A stretch of 15,267 nucleotides of DNA from the NCBI GenBank assembly GCA_002297815.1, contig DBKH01000047.1:1-15267 (forward strand), in the 5' to 3' direction. Positions 1 through 6,017 of this stretch are shown one piece after another. Source of the stretch: Bacteroidales bacterium UBA755 (GTDB lineage Bacteria > Bacteroidota > Bacteroidia > Bacteroidales > UBA932). The notes below the pieces were generated by a model that worked only from the letters and a program-made list of their open reading frames with translations, did no database searches and had not been told where the DNA came from. A program made the translations under genes and the position numbers. Numbering within the stretch: the stretch's first letter is position 1; the number at the start of each line of letters is the position of its first letter.

Positions 1-335
1 AGGATAAATCCGTCAAAACCGGCGCAGATAGCCGACACCTTGATGTTTCGACCATTCAGCGCATCCTGAATCTCCTTCACACGTGAGGCCAGTCCACGTC
101 CTCCCGGCTCAAAACCGACAACCCCAAGGCTCTCCATGAAGTCCAGCTTCTCGGCCAGGCTCTCGCCCGGAGCCGTCCCCTCCTGAAACGAAATCTTCAG
201 TTCAGGTTCAGGCTCATTCCCAGCCTTTTTCTTATCATCCGTCACCGCGACACATCCCGGCAGCACCGAAGCCGCGGCCAATGCCGCTGACCCCACCGCC
301 GCTGTCGCTAGAAAATCTCTTCTGTTCATATTCAT
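1..335 (-). CDS. Tat/lipoprotein-signal TIM-barrel sugar isomerase/epimerase, N-terminal part (cut by window edge)
   Basis: Reading leftward from ATG at 335 (alternative ATG at 329, same frame) gives MNMNRRDFLATAAVG, a twin-arginine signal (RRDFLA), then a small-residue hydrophobic stretch ending in VLPGC, which also fits a lipobox. A charged linker (DDKKKAGNEPEPE) follows. Then comes KISFQEGT, EKLDFMESLGVVGFEPGG and a segment ending VSAICAGFDGFIL. This is the beta1/alpha1/beta2 opening of the xylose isomerase-like TIM barrel (AP endonuclease 2 superfamily) in exported Bacteroidota sugar phosphate isomerase/epimerases. About 110 residues are visible of a family usually near 300, so metal ligands and substrate cannot be judged. 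The gene starts 21 nt after the stop of the DUF4468-like gene, but its codon usage is far more GC-rich. It would act in the periplasm, perhaps on keto sugars; that last point is inference. Confidence 0.8.
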   Translation of the reverse strand, partial: MNMNRRDFLATAAVGSAALAAASVLPGCVAVTDDKKKAGNEPEPELKISFQEGTAPGESLAEKLDFMESLGVVGFEPGGRGLASRVKEIQDALNGRNIKVSAICAGFDGFI

Positions 336-356
336 TGATTTAAAAATCAGTTACAA

Positions 357-908
357 TTACCATTCTTCATTTGATCCAGATATTAGTACACGCACCTCTT
401 CAACAATACCATTAAAGTGCTTTTCAAGTTGTTCCTTTGAATATTTATCAAGAAGTTTTCCTGATTTACTAAAAATGCCATCCTTTATAACGGAAGGACG
501 AATCAAATATAACTGTTGTTCTATTTGGCCATCTGCATCCATACTATTAATAATAGGTGCATTAAAACGAACCTTGTTATCTTTAAACAATATCTGAAAA
601 GAATAATTTACATCAACGGGAACCTTAATAGCCCGCTTGGGCATTTTTGTTAATCCCTCAACCCAGGCATTTATGGTTATTTGTGCGGCATTGAGGGATG
701 GACTCACAACATCCTTAGGAGATACATATCTCCCACCAGCCCAAATTTCAACGGCATCATATAATTCTTGCTGGCTTTTACCCTCAAAATTCAACACATA
801 AAAGTTCTTTCCATCATCTGTGGTAAAGCCATTAGGGGTAAGGACAAACTGAGCTTTAGCAGAGAATACCATAAATAAGAATACAATAAAAACGGATAAC
901 TTCTTCAT
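357..908 (-). CDS. Secreted DUF4468-like protein of unknown function
   Basis: 183 residues beginning with a Sec signal peptide (MKKLSVFIVFLFMVFSAKA, probable cut before Gln20). The mature part opens FVLTPNGFTTDDGKNFYVLNFEGKSQQELYDAV. It continues with a YVSPKDVV segment, AAQITINAWV, and VNYSFQILFKDNKVRF. This pattern, an alpha/beta core with a 'g.s...ly..v..w.....y.sp.d.v' signature, resembles the DUF4468 (TBP-like fold) proteins common in Bacteroides and relatives; I place it by recollection of the family, not by search. No catalytic motif is apparent, and no function is known to me. The gene is visibly AT-rich (many AAA, ATA and TTA codons) compared with the efflux and redox genes to the right, suggesting different origin. 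The TIM-barrel gene starts 21 nt downstream, so the two may be cotranscribed. Confidence 0.75.
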   Translation of the reverse strand: MKKLSVFIVFLFMVFSAKAQFVLTPNGFTTDDGKNFYVLNFEGKSQQELYDAVEIWAGGRYVSPKDVVSPSLNAAQITINAWVEGLTKMPKRAIKVPVDVNYSFQILFKDNKVRFNAPIINSMDADGQIEQQLYLIRPSVIKDGIFSKSGKLLDKYSKEQLEKHFNGIVEEVRVLISGSNEEW

Positions 909-988
909 AAAAACAACAATTTACACACACTAATAATTCCACGGATCTCGCTATAACGCACAACATCGAATGGTCTTATAAAAATACT

Positions 989-1005
989 TTATCAATGTTT
1001 GATAA
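989..1005. repeat. Perfect short palindrome TTATCAA-TGT-TTGATAA
   Basis: Seven-bp arms (989-995 and 999-1005) are exactly complementary around a 3-nt spacer, about 80 nt upstream of the DUF4468-like start. It has the form of a dimer-binding operator or small hairpin. In such an AT-rich region it may also be chance. Confidence 0.35.
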
Positions 1006-1060
1006 TATTTAACAATTCCACTAATAAGAATTCTAAGCATAACTAAATGTCGCTGAAAAG

Positions 1061-1069
1061 GTAAAGATA
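1061..1069 (-). promoter_or_regulatory. Weak candidate -7 element for the DUF4468-like gene
   Basis: On the minus strand this reads TATCTTTAC, one base off the Bacteroidota -7 consensus TAnnTTTG. No TTTG stands at the expected distance upstream, and the leader to the start at 908 would be about 145 nt. Weak support. Confidence 0.25.
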
Positions 1070-1135
1070 CAACTAAAATTTGAGAATATCCTTCTTTGGG
1101 GGGCATTTATTCAATTTTCAAAAGGTCAATAACTA

Positions 1136-1156
1136 ATCTGAGGCTATAGCTCTGAT
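1136..1156. repeat. 21-nt near-palindrome containing AGGCTATAGCT
   Basis: ATCTGAG and CTCTGAT form arms (one T/T mismatch) around a 7-nt centre. The inner 11-mer AGGCTATAGCT (1141-1151) occurs again at 2610-2620, so the two copies bracket the ATPase gene. It could be a weak terminator hairpin for that gene but has no T-run. Confidence 0.35.
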
Positions 1157-1213
1157 ATTTAAAACAGTTGCGTTCCAATAGTGCTTCCGAGAGACAATTT
1201 GTGTGACAGCAAA

Positions 1214-2515
1214 CTATCCTATATCAACACTCCAATCATATACTGGACGTACAATAATATGAAAACCATCTTTATCGATCTCATCGTAATCGTGGTCTGT
1301 AAGCAGAAGCAGATTATTGCAACCTGTTGCTTTGGCGGCCATTATAGCCCCGTTCAGCTCACGTTGCTTCGTTTTGGGAGAAGAAATATCATATGACACT
1401 TGTACTGCCTGCAGCACATCATCGCCTTTACAGATGATGAAATCACATTCTCCAGAGCGCTCAAGCATATAATACACATCCCAACCTTCCGCGTTACACT
1501 TCCTTAAAAGCTGGGCGAGCACTATAGTCTCAAGACGCCATCCCAAGTTGTCTCCGGAAAAAGCGTCTTTCCTCTGGTTCATCAAGGATACATCCACTGC
1601 ATACACTTTCTCTTGGGTAATACGGATTTTACTCTTACGGGAAAACTTCTTCACCCCAGACAGGAGGAAAGCTTGCTTAAGATAGGAGACATAATTCTTT
1701 GCAGTGTGCTCTGACTTGAAATGGAATTGCTCAGCCAGATCCGTGGTGACCACGCTGGTTGGCGATAGGTTAAGCAGATGATGAGCCATCTGCTCGAATG
1801 ATTCTCTGTAAGAAATCTTGTATCGATTCTCGATGTCGCGCTTGAGGATGTTGTCCACAAGATCGGAGACATAGGTCTTGGAATCAGTAATGGTCAGCAT
1901 CTCCGGAAAGCCGCCATACTTCATATAATCATCAAATGCTCGACGACGCAGACCTTCCGCCAGCGTAGATTTCCTCTGCGTATCTACGCCTGTTATGGTG
2001 CAATATTCCTTGAATGAGAAAGGATACAGATGAATCTCCTTATTTCGACCGGAAAGATAGGTGGCCAACTCGCTGCTAAGGAGTTTGGCGTTAGATCCGG
2101 TGATGATTACGTGCATCTTACGGCGAAGCATACGGTTTACGAACAAATGCCAACCATCCACATCCTGTATTTCATCCATAAACAAGTAGTCAAACTTACC
2201 GTAAATCTTATAGAGAATCTCCAAAATATCATTGAGCTGGGCAGACTGAATGCCTGCAAGCCGCTCATCATCAAAGTCAACGTAGCCATAATTCACGCCA
2301 GCGGCCTCCAAGGCCTGGAAGCAAAGCGTGGATTTGCCACAGCGACGGACGCCAATCACGACCTGTGCCTGCGGGCTTCCCATATCGATCAAATCTTGTT
2401 CCGGCCTGAGGCAGTAGACTTCACTGCGTTTGGCCTCCAACTCTTCCCGTTGGTCAGTCAAGATCACCTCCAGGACTCGCTTGTCCAAGACCACTTCTTT
2501 CTTTTTCTTTGCCAT
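1214..2515 (-). CDS. AAA-type ATPase with C-terminal DUF4143 domain
   Basis: 433 residues from ATG at 2515. A GTG in the same frame at 2539 is rejected because the promoter -7 element covers it. After a lysine-rich start, the P-loop GVRRCGKST lies at about 55-63 and the Walker B strand YLFMDEIQD has Asp114 and Glu115. ITGSNA at about 138-143 fits sensor 1 of this family, followed by LSGRN. The C-terminal half matches DUF4143, including a winged-helix-like stretch near 250-290. Its end resembles a degraded PD-(D/E)xK nuclease fold: Glu329, Asp358 in ECDFII, then VQVS where an active enzyme would have ExK. Catalysis by that part is therefore doubtful. Such ATPases are abundant in Bacteroidota and archaea, often in many copies; a mobile or toxin-antitoxin-like role has been guessed, but no specific job is established. 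It stands alone in a more AT-rich segment. Confidence 0.88.
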   Translation of the reverse strand: MAKKKKEVVLDKRVLEVILTDQREELEAKRSEVYCLRPEQDLIDMGSPQAQVVIGVRRCGKSTLCFQALEAAGVNYGYVDFDDERLAGIQSAQLNDILEILYKIYGKFDYLFMDEIQDVDGWHLFVNRMLRRKMHVIITGSNAKLLSSELATYLSGRNKEIHLYPFSFKEYCTITGVDTQRKSTLAEGLRRRAFDDYMKYGGFPEMLTITDSKTYVSDLVDNILKRDIENRYKISYRESFEQMAHHLLNLSPTSVVTTDLAEQFHFKSEHTAKNYVSYLKQAFLLSGVKKFSRKSKIRITQEKVYAVDVSLMNQRKDAFSGDNLGWRLETIVLAQLLRKCNAEGWDVYYMLERSGECDFIICKGDDVLQAVQVSYDISSPKTKQRELNGAIMAAKATGCNNLLLLTDHDYDEIDKDGFHIIVRPVYDWSVDIG

Positions 2516-2538
2516 AATCCGATCTTTGTCTTGTGACA

Positions 2539-2546
2539 CAAAGATA
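2539..2546 (-). promoter_or_regulatory. -7 promoter element of the ATPase gene
   Basis: The minus strand reads TATCTTTG, an exact match to the Bacteroidota -7 consensus TAnnTTTG. Transcription would start near 2533, giving a leader of about 18 nt before ATG 2515 and excluding the upstream GTG. No TTTG lies at the usual 19-21 nt spacing; instead the nearest copy of the ATATCGTAT repeat occupies that area. Confidence 0.6.
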
Positions 2547-2562
2547 GTTCTTTTCTAACAAA

Positions 2563-2636
2563 ATACGATATTTTACACAAATTCATCTGTTTAGAATACG
2601 ATATTTCACAGGCTATAGCTATTTATGATACGATAT
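2563..2636. repeat. Three direct repeats of ATACGATAT at 32-33 nt spacing
   Basis: Copies begin at 2563, 2596 and 2628. The first two share a longer unit, ATACGATATTT(T/C)ACA, while the third keeps only ATACGATAT. The spacing of 33 and 32 nt is about three helical turns, which puts all three on one DNA face just upstream of the ATPase -7 element. The arrangement suggests a cooperative operator; an iteron function cannot be excluded. Confidence 0.6.
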
Positions 2637-2761
2637 AGCGTGATTATGGTTTTGTTTAATCCATTAAATAAAAATGACAGATTATTTGCAAACCAATTAA
2701 ACAATCCATAACATTTGTGGCCTGGCAAACGACTCATCAAGCTGCTGGATTCACAACATAC

Positions 2762-2798
2762 AAAAAGAGTATGACCTAAACTTTCAGGCCATACTCTT
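2762..2798 (-). terminator. Intrinsic terminator after the Gfo/Idh/MocA gene
   Basis: On the minus strand AAGAGTATGGCC (2798-2787) and GGTCATACTCTT (2776-2765) form a 12-bp stem with one G-U pair and a 10-nt loop. It runs straight into a T-tract (2766-2762). It lies 57 nt past the oxidoreductase stop codon and would end the cytochrome-oxidoreductase transcript. In the plus direction the G-U becomes an A-C mismatch and the tail is poorer. Confidence 0.8.
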
Positions 2799-2817
2799 AA
2801 TATTTAATTCTCAGTCA

Positions 2818-2836
2818 CTTCGGCAAGCTCAATGAC
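2818..2836. repeat. Single arm of the CTTCGGCAAGCTCA repeat family
   Basis: CTTCGGCAAGCTCA (2818-2831) is identical over 14 nt to the right arm of the palindromic element inside the second RND gene (6275-6288), and the following nnGAC also matches. No partner arm is seen. It lies between the oxidoreductase stop and the terminator. Confidence 0.6.
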
Positions 2837-2854
2837 ATCAGGTTCAGCGGGCGG

Positions 2855-4225
2855 TTACTTACCGGCGCCAGGGACAGGGACGGTGCACTTGCTCATGTCC
2901 ATCTTGCCGAGCTCAAGCTTCACCGGGAGGTAATCCAGGTCGGAGGCGCTGATCTCGTCCCAAGTGATGGTCTTGCCAGTGTAGGCGGCCTCACGGCCCA
3001 TCACACCGCAGAGAGAGGAAATGCCGCACTCACCGGCTTCGACGTGAGTCTCGCCCTTGCGGATGTGGTTCACCCAATCAACGTGCTCAAGCACATACGG
3101 GTTTGTCTGCTGGTACTGAGCCTTCTCGGCCTCGACGTCGAACTGCCAAAGAATATTCCCCTGAAGGTCACGGATGGCGAAGTCCGAAGAACTCCAGTAA
3201 CCCTTGGTGCCACGGACATATTCACTGATGTTGTTGGAGCAACCGTCGATCTGGCGGGACATACTGTGCAGATGGACTCCGTTCTCGTATTCAAAGTCAA
3301 TGCTGAAGTTGTCGTACTGGTCACCGGTGACGCGGCGCTGGCGGCTGCCGAAGCCTGTCGCTTTAATCGGATGCTTGCCGATCATCCAGTTGAACACATC
3401 GATGTTGTGTACGTGCTGCTCGACGATGTGGTCACCGGAGAGCCATTTCCAGTTGACCCAGTCGCGGATCATCCATTCCATGTCGCTCCAACCCTGCTGA
3501 CGCTCCTTGTACCAGAGCATTCCCTGGTTCCAGTAAACGTTGCCGCCGGTGATCTCGCCGATCATGCCTTCCTGGATCTTCTTGAAAGACTCGACATAAG
3601 GCCTCTGATGGTGGCGCTGAGTTCCGGTCACGATGCTAAGTCCCTTGGCCTCAGCCTGCTTCGCCGTCGCCATGATCTGACGGTAACCCTTCGCATCGAC
3701 AGCGATAGGCTTCTCAAGGAACGAATGGACACCTTTCTCGGTGGCATACTGGAAGTGAGCCGGACGGAAAACCGGAGGGGTGGCCACGATGACCATGTCA
3801 ACTCCAGAGTCAATGACCTGCTTGTAGGCATCGAAGCCGGTGAAGCAGTGATCCTCAGGGATTTCCTGATTGCGGTTTTTCTTCAAGCTGTCACGAAGGC
3901 TGTTCAGACGGTCAGCGAAAACATCACCGAGAGCGGTCACTTTGATGCCATCGGCAGCGTTCAGCAAATCCTCAACGGCACCGCTTCCACGTCCGCCGCA
4001 ACCAATCACGCCCACCTTAAGCTCCTTTCCGTCAATAGCCTTGTCCGGAAGTTCAGGAATATAGTACTCGCCCGGCTGCCTGAGGGGAGTCATCTTGCCG
4101 GATTTGTCTCCACCTGCGCAAGCTGACAGCAGGACGCTGCCGCCTACCAAACCGACACCGATCTTGGCGCTCTTGCCAAGAAAGGATCTTCTGTCCATTT
4201 TGTTGCTCATTTTATTAACAGTCAT
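2855..4225 (-). CDS. Tat-exported Gfo/Idh/MocA family oxidoreductase
   Basis: 456 residues from ATG 4225; ATGs at 4210 and 4198 are also possible, and a start at 4270 would only add a leader unlike a Tat signal. The N-terminus has DRRSFLGKS (twin arginine near 12-13), then a hydrophobic run ending LLSAC (lipobox-like Cys36). The Rossmann motif GCGGRG is at about 75-80, EKPI with the family's conserved lysine at about 172, and the histidine-rich stretch ending HVHNID at about 271-276 fits the substrate-site His and Asp. The family oxidises or reduces sugar hydroxyls with NAD(P), which exported members keep tightly bound. This subfamily (RDWVNWKWLSGD signature) is common in Bacteroidota and planctomycetes; the substrate is unknown. 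The gene follows the cytochrome-SUMF1 gene by 57 nt without a visible promoter, so it is probably cotranscribed and works with it in the periplasm. Confidence 0.9.
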   Translation of the reverse strand: MTVNKMSNKMDRRSFLGKSAKIGVGLVGGSVLLSACAGGDKSGKMTPLRQPGEYYIPELPDKAIDGKELKVGVIGCGGRGSGAVEDLLNAADGIKVTALGDVFADRLNSLRDSLKKNRNQEIPEDHCFTGFDAYKQVIDSGVDMVIVATPPVFRPAHFQYATEKGVHSFLEKPIAVDAKGYRQIMATAKQAEAKGLSIVTGTQRHHQRPYVESFKKIQEGMIGEITGGNVYWNQGMLWYKERQQGWSDMEWMIRDWVNWKWLSGDHIVEQHVHNIDVFNWMIGKHPIKATGFGSRQRRVTGDQYDNFSIDFEYENGVHLHSMSRQIDGCSNNISEYVRGTKGYWSSSDFAIRDLQGNILWQFDVEAEKAQYQQTNPYVLEHVDWVNHIRKGETHVEAGECGISSLCGVMGREAAYTGKTITWDEISASDLDYLPVKLELGKMDMSKCTVPVPGAGK

Positions 4226-4282
4226 TATGGTTATTAAATTCAGTAATCTTAAAAATAGTGCCTGCTTCAATTTCCTTGCAGG

Positions 4283-5812
4283 TTATAATAATCCCTCAGG
4301 CACGTCGCACACCACTCTGAAACCGATTCCCTTGATGTCGGAATACCACCAGATGCTCTTAGGATTCTGCGGGTCGGTACGGAGCCAATCATCATTTTTG
4401 GTGTGAGCCCTCGCAGCACAGCGGACCAGCGAGGCATCATCTGAATATGCCCCTCCGCGTACCACGAACTCATCACCGCTCTCCGGTCCCTTCGGATCCA
4501 AAGCTCCGTCAGCAATCTTTGAATATGCGTCCGCGGCGTACCGGTCGGAGCAATATTCCATCACGTTGCCCAGCATATTCTTAAGCCCGAACGGGTTGGC
4601 CTTCACCTCGGAAGGTTCCTGAGTCTTGCCGAAACTGTCTTCTGAATATACCACATAGCTTGCGATCGAAGTGGTGTCCGCCCCGAACAGCTTGTTCCAA
4701 AATGTTTCCTTTGAATATTTCTTCGGGCTGCCCTCGAAGAAGTATGGGGTCTGGGTACCGCCACGGGCTGCATATTCCCACTCCGCCTCGGTCGGAAGAC
4801 GGTAGTTGCGCCCCGTTTTGAGGGAAAGCCACTGGCAGAAGGTCTCAGCCGCGTAGTGCGTCATCGTGATGGCTGGCCTCTCGCCCATTCCCCAGCCTTG
4901 GTCAGGGAATCCGAACGGAGGTGTCGGGCCGCTGACGGCATCGACATCCGGACGGTTGTTGTTGGCGTAGATTTTCTCCGGAGGGGTCCTGCCCTCGGAC
5001 ATCGTCTCGTTGTAGAAAGCCCAGAACTGATGCCACGTCACCTCAACCTCGCCCATAAAGAACGGAGAGATCATGACCTTTTTCTGAGGTCCCTCGTCCG
5101 CTGAGCGGAACGGCTCGCCTTCCGGACTGCCTATAATGAACTCGCCCCCTGGGACGGCTATCATGCTGATTGCAGCGGTCGTGCCGGGCACTGTCTCCGT
5201 GAAGTTCATGAATGAAGTCACTACCGCAGCACTGTCATATTTCTCACCACTTCCAGTGTCTATCACCTTACCTTCCAGTCTTTTGTGCTCGTAGCCAGGC
5301 ATGTCATGGCCTGTGTTCAGATGGCAGCTGATGCACTGTAGGTCCAATTTCTTGGCGTTCTCATCGTAGTAAAGATGGGCAGTGATGCCATCGTCTGAGA
5401 TTCCGGTCGGATAAAGATTGACATGGCATTTCTCGCAGGACTCGTTATAGACGATTTTAGTACCGTGCTCAAGTGTTCTTTTTGAGTCCCAGTTGATTTC
5501 GTCCTTGTCTTTAGTCATCTTGGTCCACAGATCCTTGACTCCCATCCTGGCCTTGACCATGTAGTAACGGAGGTACCCGTTCTCCTTTGGCGGAAGATGG
5601 CAAGCGGCACAGTCGGTCACCACTCCGCTCTCGCTGTTGTGATGCTCGGATTTTTTCCAGTCAGCATCCGCCTGCTCATGGTAGTGACAGCTCATGCAAT
5701 ACTCGTTGGTGGACGTGCGCGTCATCGCACCGCCAAGAACCAACATTGCGCAAACACCCAAAGCCAGTCCTCCCAGACCAGCGAATATGATCACCTTTTT
5801 CCCACTACCCAT
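4283..5812 (-). CDS. Tetraheme NapC/NirT-type cytochrome c fused to an SUMF1/FGE-like domain
   Basis: 509 residues. One membrane helix (about 7-29) anchors a periplasmic domain with four CXXCH haem sites: Cys39-His43, Cys68-His72, Cys126-His130 and Cys160-His164. Size and single anchor match the NapC/NirT/NrfH quinol-oxidising cytochromes. From about 213 the protein becomes an SUMF1/FGE-sulfatase domain: MIAVPGGEFIIGS, EVTWHQFWAF, RPAITMTHYAAETFCQWLS, YRLPTEAEWEYAARGG, NMLGNVMEY, VVRGGAY and GFRVV. The two copper-binding cysteines of true formylglycine-generating enzymes are absent: the region after RGGAY reads SDDASLV. Sulfatase activation is therefore unlikely, and a structural or partner-binding role as in GldK-like proteins is more plausible. 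It likely passes electrons between the quinone pool and a periplasmic partner. No nrfA-like gene follows; the oxidoreductase does. It has its own promoter at 5844-5875. Confidence 0.9.
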   Translation of the reverse strand: MGSGKKVIIFAGLGGLALGVCAMLVLGGAMTRTSTNEYCMSCHYHEQADADWKKSEHHNSESGVVTDCAACHLPPKENGYLRYYMVKARMGVKDLWTKMTKDKDEINWDSKRTLEHGTKIVYNESCEKCHVNLYPTGISDDGITAHLYYDENAKKLDLQCISCHLNTGHDMPGYEHKRLEGKVIDTGSGEKYDSAAVVTSFMNFTETVPGTTAAISMIAVPGGEFIIGSPEGEPFRSADEGPQKKVMISPFFMGEVEVTWHQFWAFYNETMSEGRTPPEKIYANNNRPDVDAVSGPTPPFGFPDQGWGMGERPAITMTHYAAETFCQWLSLKTGRNYRLPTEAEWEYAARGGTQTPYFFEGSPKKYSKETFWNKLFGADTTSIASYVVYSEDSFGKTQEPSEVKANPFGLKNMLGNVMEYCSDRYAADAYSKIADGALDPKGPESGDEFVVRGGAYSDDASLVRCAARAHTKNDDWLRTDPQNPKSIWWYSDIKGIGFRVVCDVPEGLL

Positions 5813-5843
5813 AGCCGTTCCGAAACCTGTTTAAACAAATCCC

Positions 5844-5875
5844 GTAAATTTACGCAAATCCTTTCAGACTACAAA
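5844..5875 (-). promoter_or_regulatory. Bacteroidota-type promoter of the cytochrome-oxidoreductase operon
   Basis: Minus strand: TTTG (5875-5872), 19-nt spacer, TAAATTTAC (5852-5844). This fits TTTG-N19-TAnnTTT with A for the final G. The ATG lies about 32 nt downstream. The -7 element is embedded in a perfect 12-bp palindrome, CGTAAATTTACG (5843-5854), which may be an operator. Confidence 0.6.
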
Positions 5876-5890
5876 TTTTTCTTCAGCTAC

Positions 5891-5927
5891 GTTTTCTCCG
5901 GCAAAAGCCCTCTTCCCCGGACAAAAC
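5891..5927. repeat. Inverted repeat between the RND operon and the cytochrome promoter
   Basis: GTTTTCTCCGG (5891-5901) and CCGGACAAAAC (5917-5927) are complementary over 11 bp with one mismatch, around a 15-nt loop. It lies just upstream of the cytochrome promoter and about 90 nt past the RND stop. It has no T-tail, so it is either a weak stem-loop ending the efflux transcript or a regulator site. Confidence 0.35.
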
Positions 5928-6017
5928 GATATATTACTGAGTTTCTCCGGTATAATGCCGTTTCAGTGGACATTTTTGTTGGAACATACCAAGTCAGGAG
6001 CGAAAAGTAGCATTGTC

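Larger units (their letters stand above)
909..1213. other. AT-rich intergenic region between the ATPase and DUF4468-like genes
   Basis: About 305 nt with no credible gene on either strand. It holds a perfect 7-bp inverted repeat (989-1005), a weak -7-like element (1061-1069) and a 21-nt near-palindrome (1136-1156), listed separately. I see no GC-rich stem followed by a T-run that would terminate the ATPase transcript. Confidence 0.6.

Noticed and set aside
2516..2539. GTG start for the ATPase at 2539
   Set aside because: The -7 promoter element ends on this codon, so it would lie upstream of the transcript start.
2563..2636. CRISPR array
   Set aside because: Only three copies of a 9-15 nt unit, with spacers shorter than CRISPR practice, degraded third copy and no cas genes.
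2700..2765. tRNA-like or attachment-site remnant (GC-richer stretch in an AT-rich gap)
   Set aside because: No cloverleaf pairing, no proper T-loop and no integrase gene nearby.
3044..4126. Long plus-strand open frame of about 360 codons
   Set aside because: It lies wholly antisense to the oxidoreductase gene, which has clear Tat, Rossmann and EKP motifs; the plus-strand translation has no recognisable domain and mirrors the codon bias of the real gene.
4261..4282. Small hairpin CCTGC/GCAGG between the cytochrome and oxidoreductase genes
   Set aside because: Only 5 bp with a 12-nt loop and no T-run; too weak to call a terminator or attenuator.
4283..5812. nrfH of a nitrite reductase operon
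   Set aside because: The cytochrome part fits the family, but no NrfA-like pentaheme gene follows and the SUMF1 fusion is foreign to that system.
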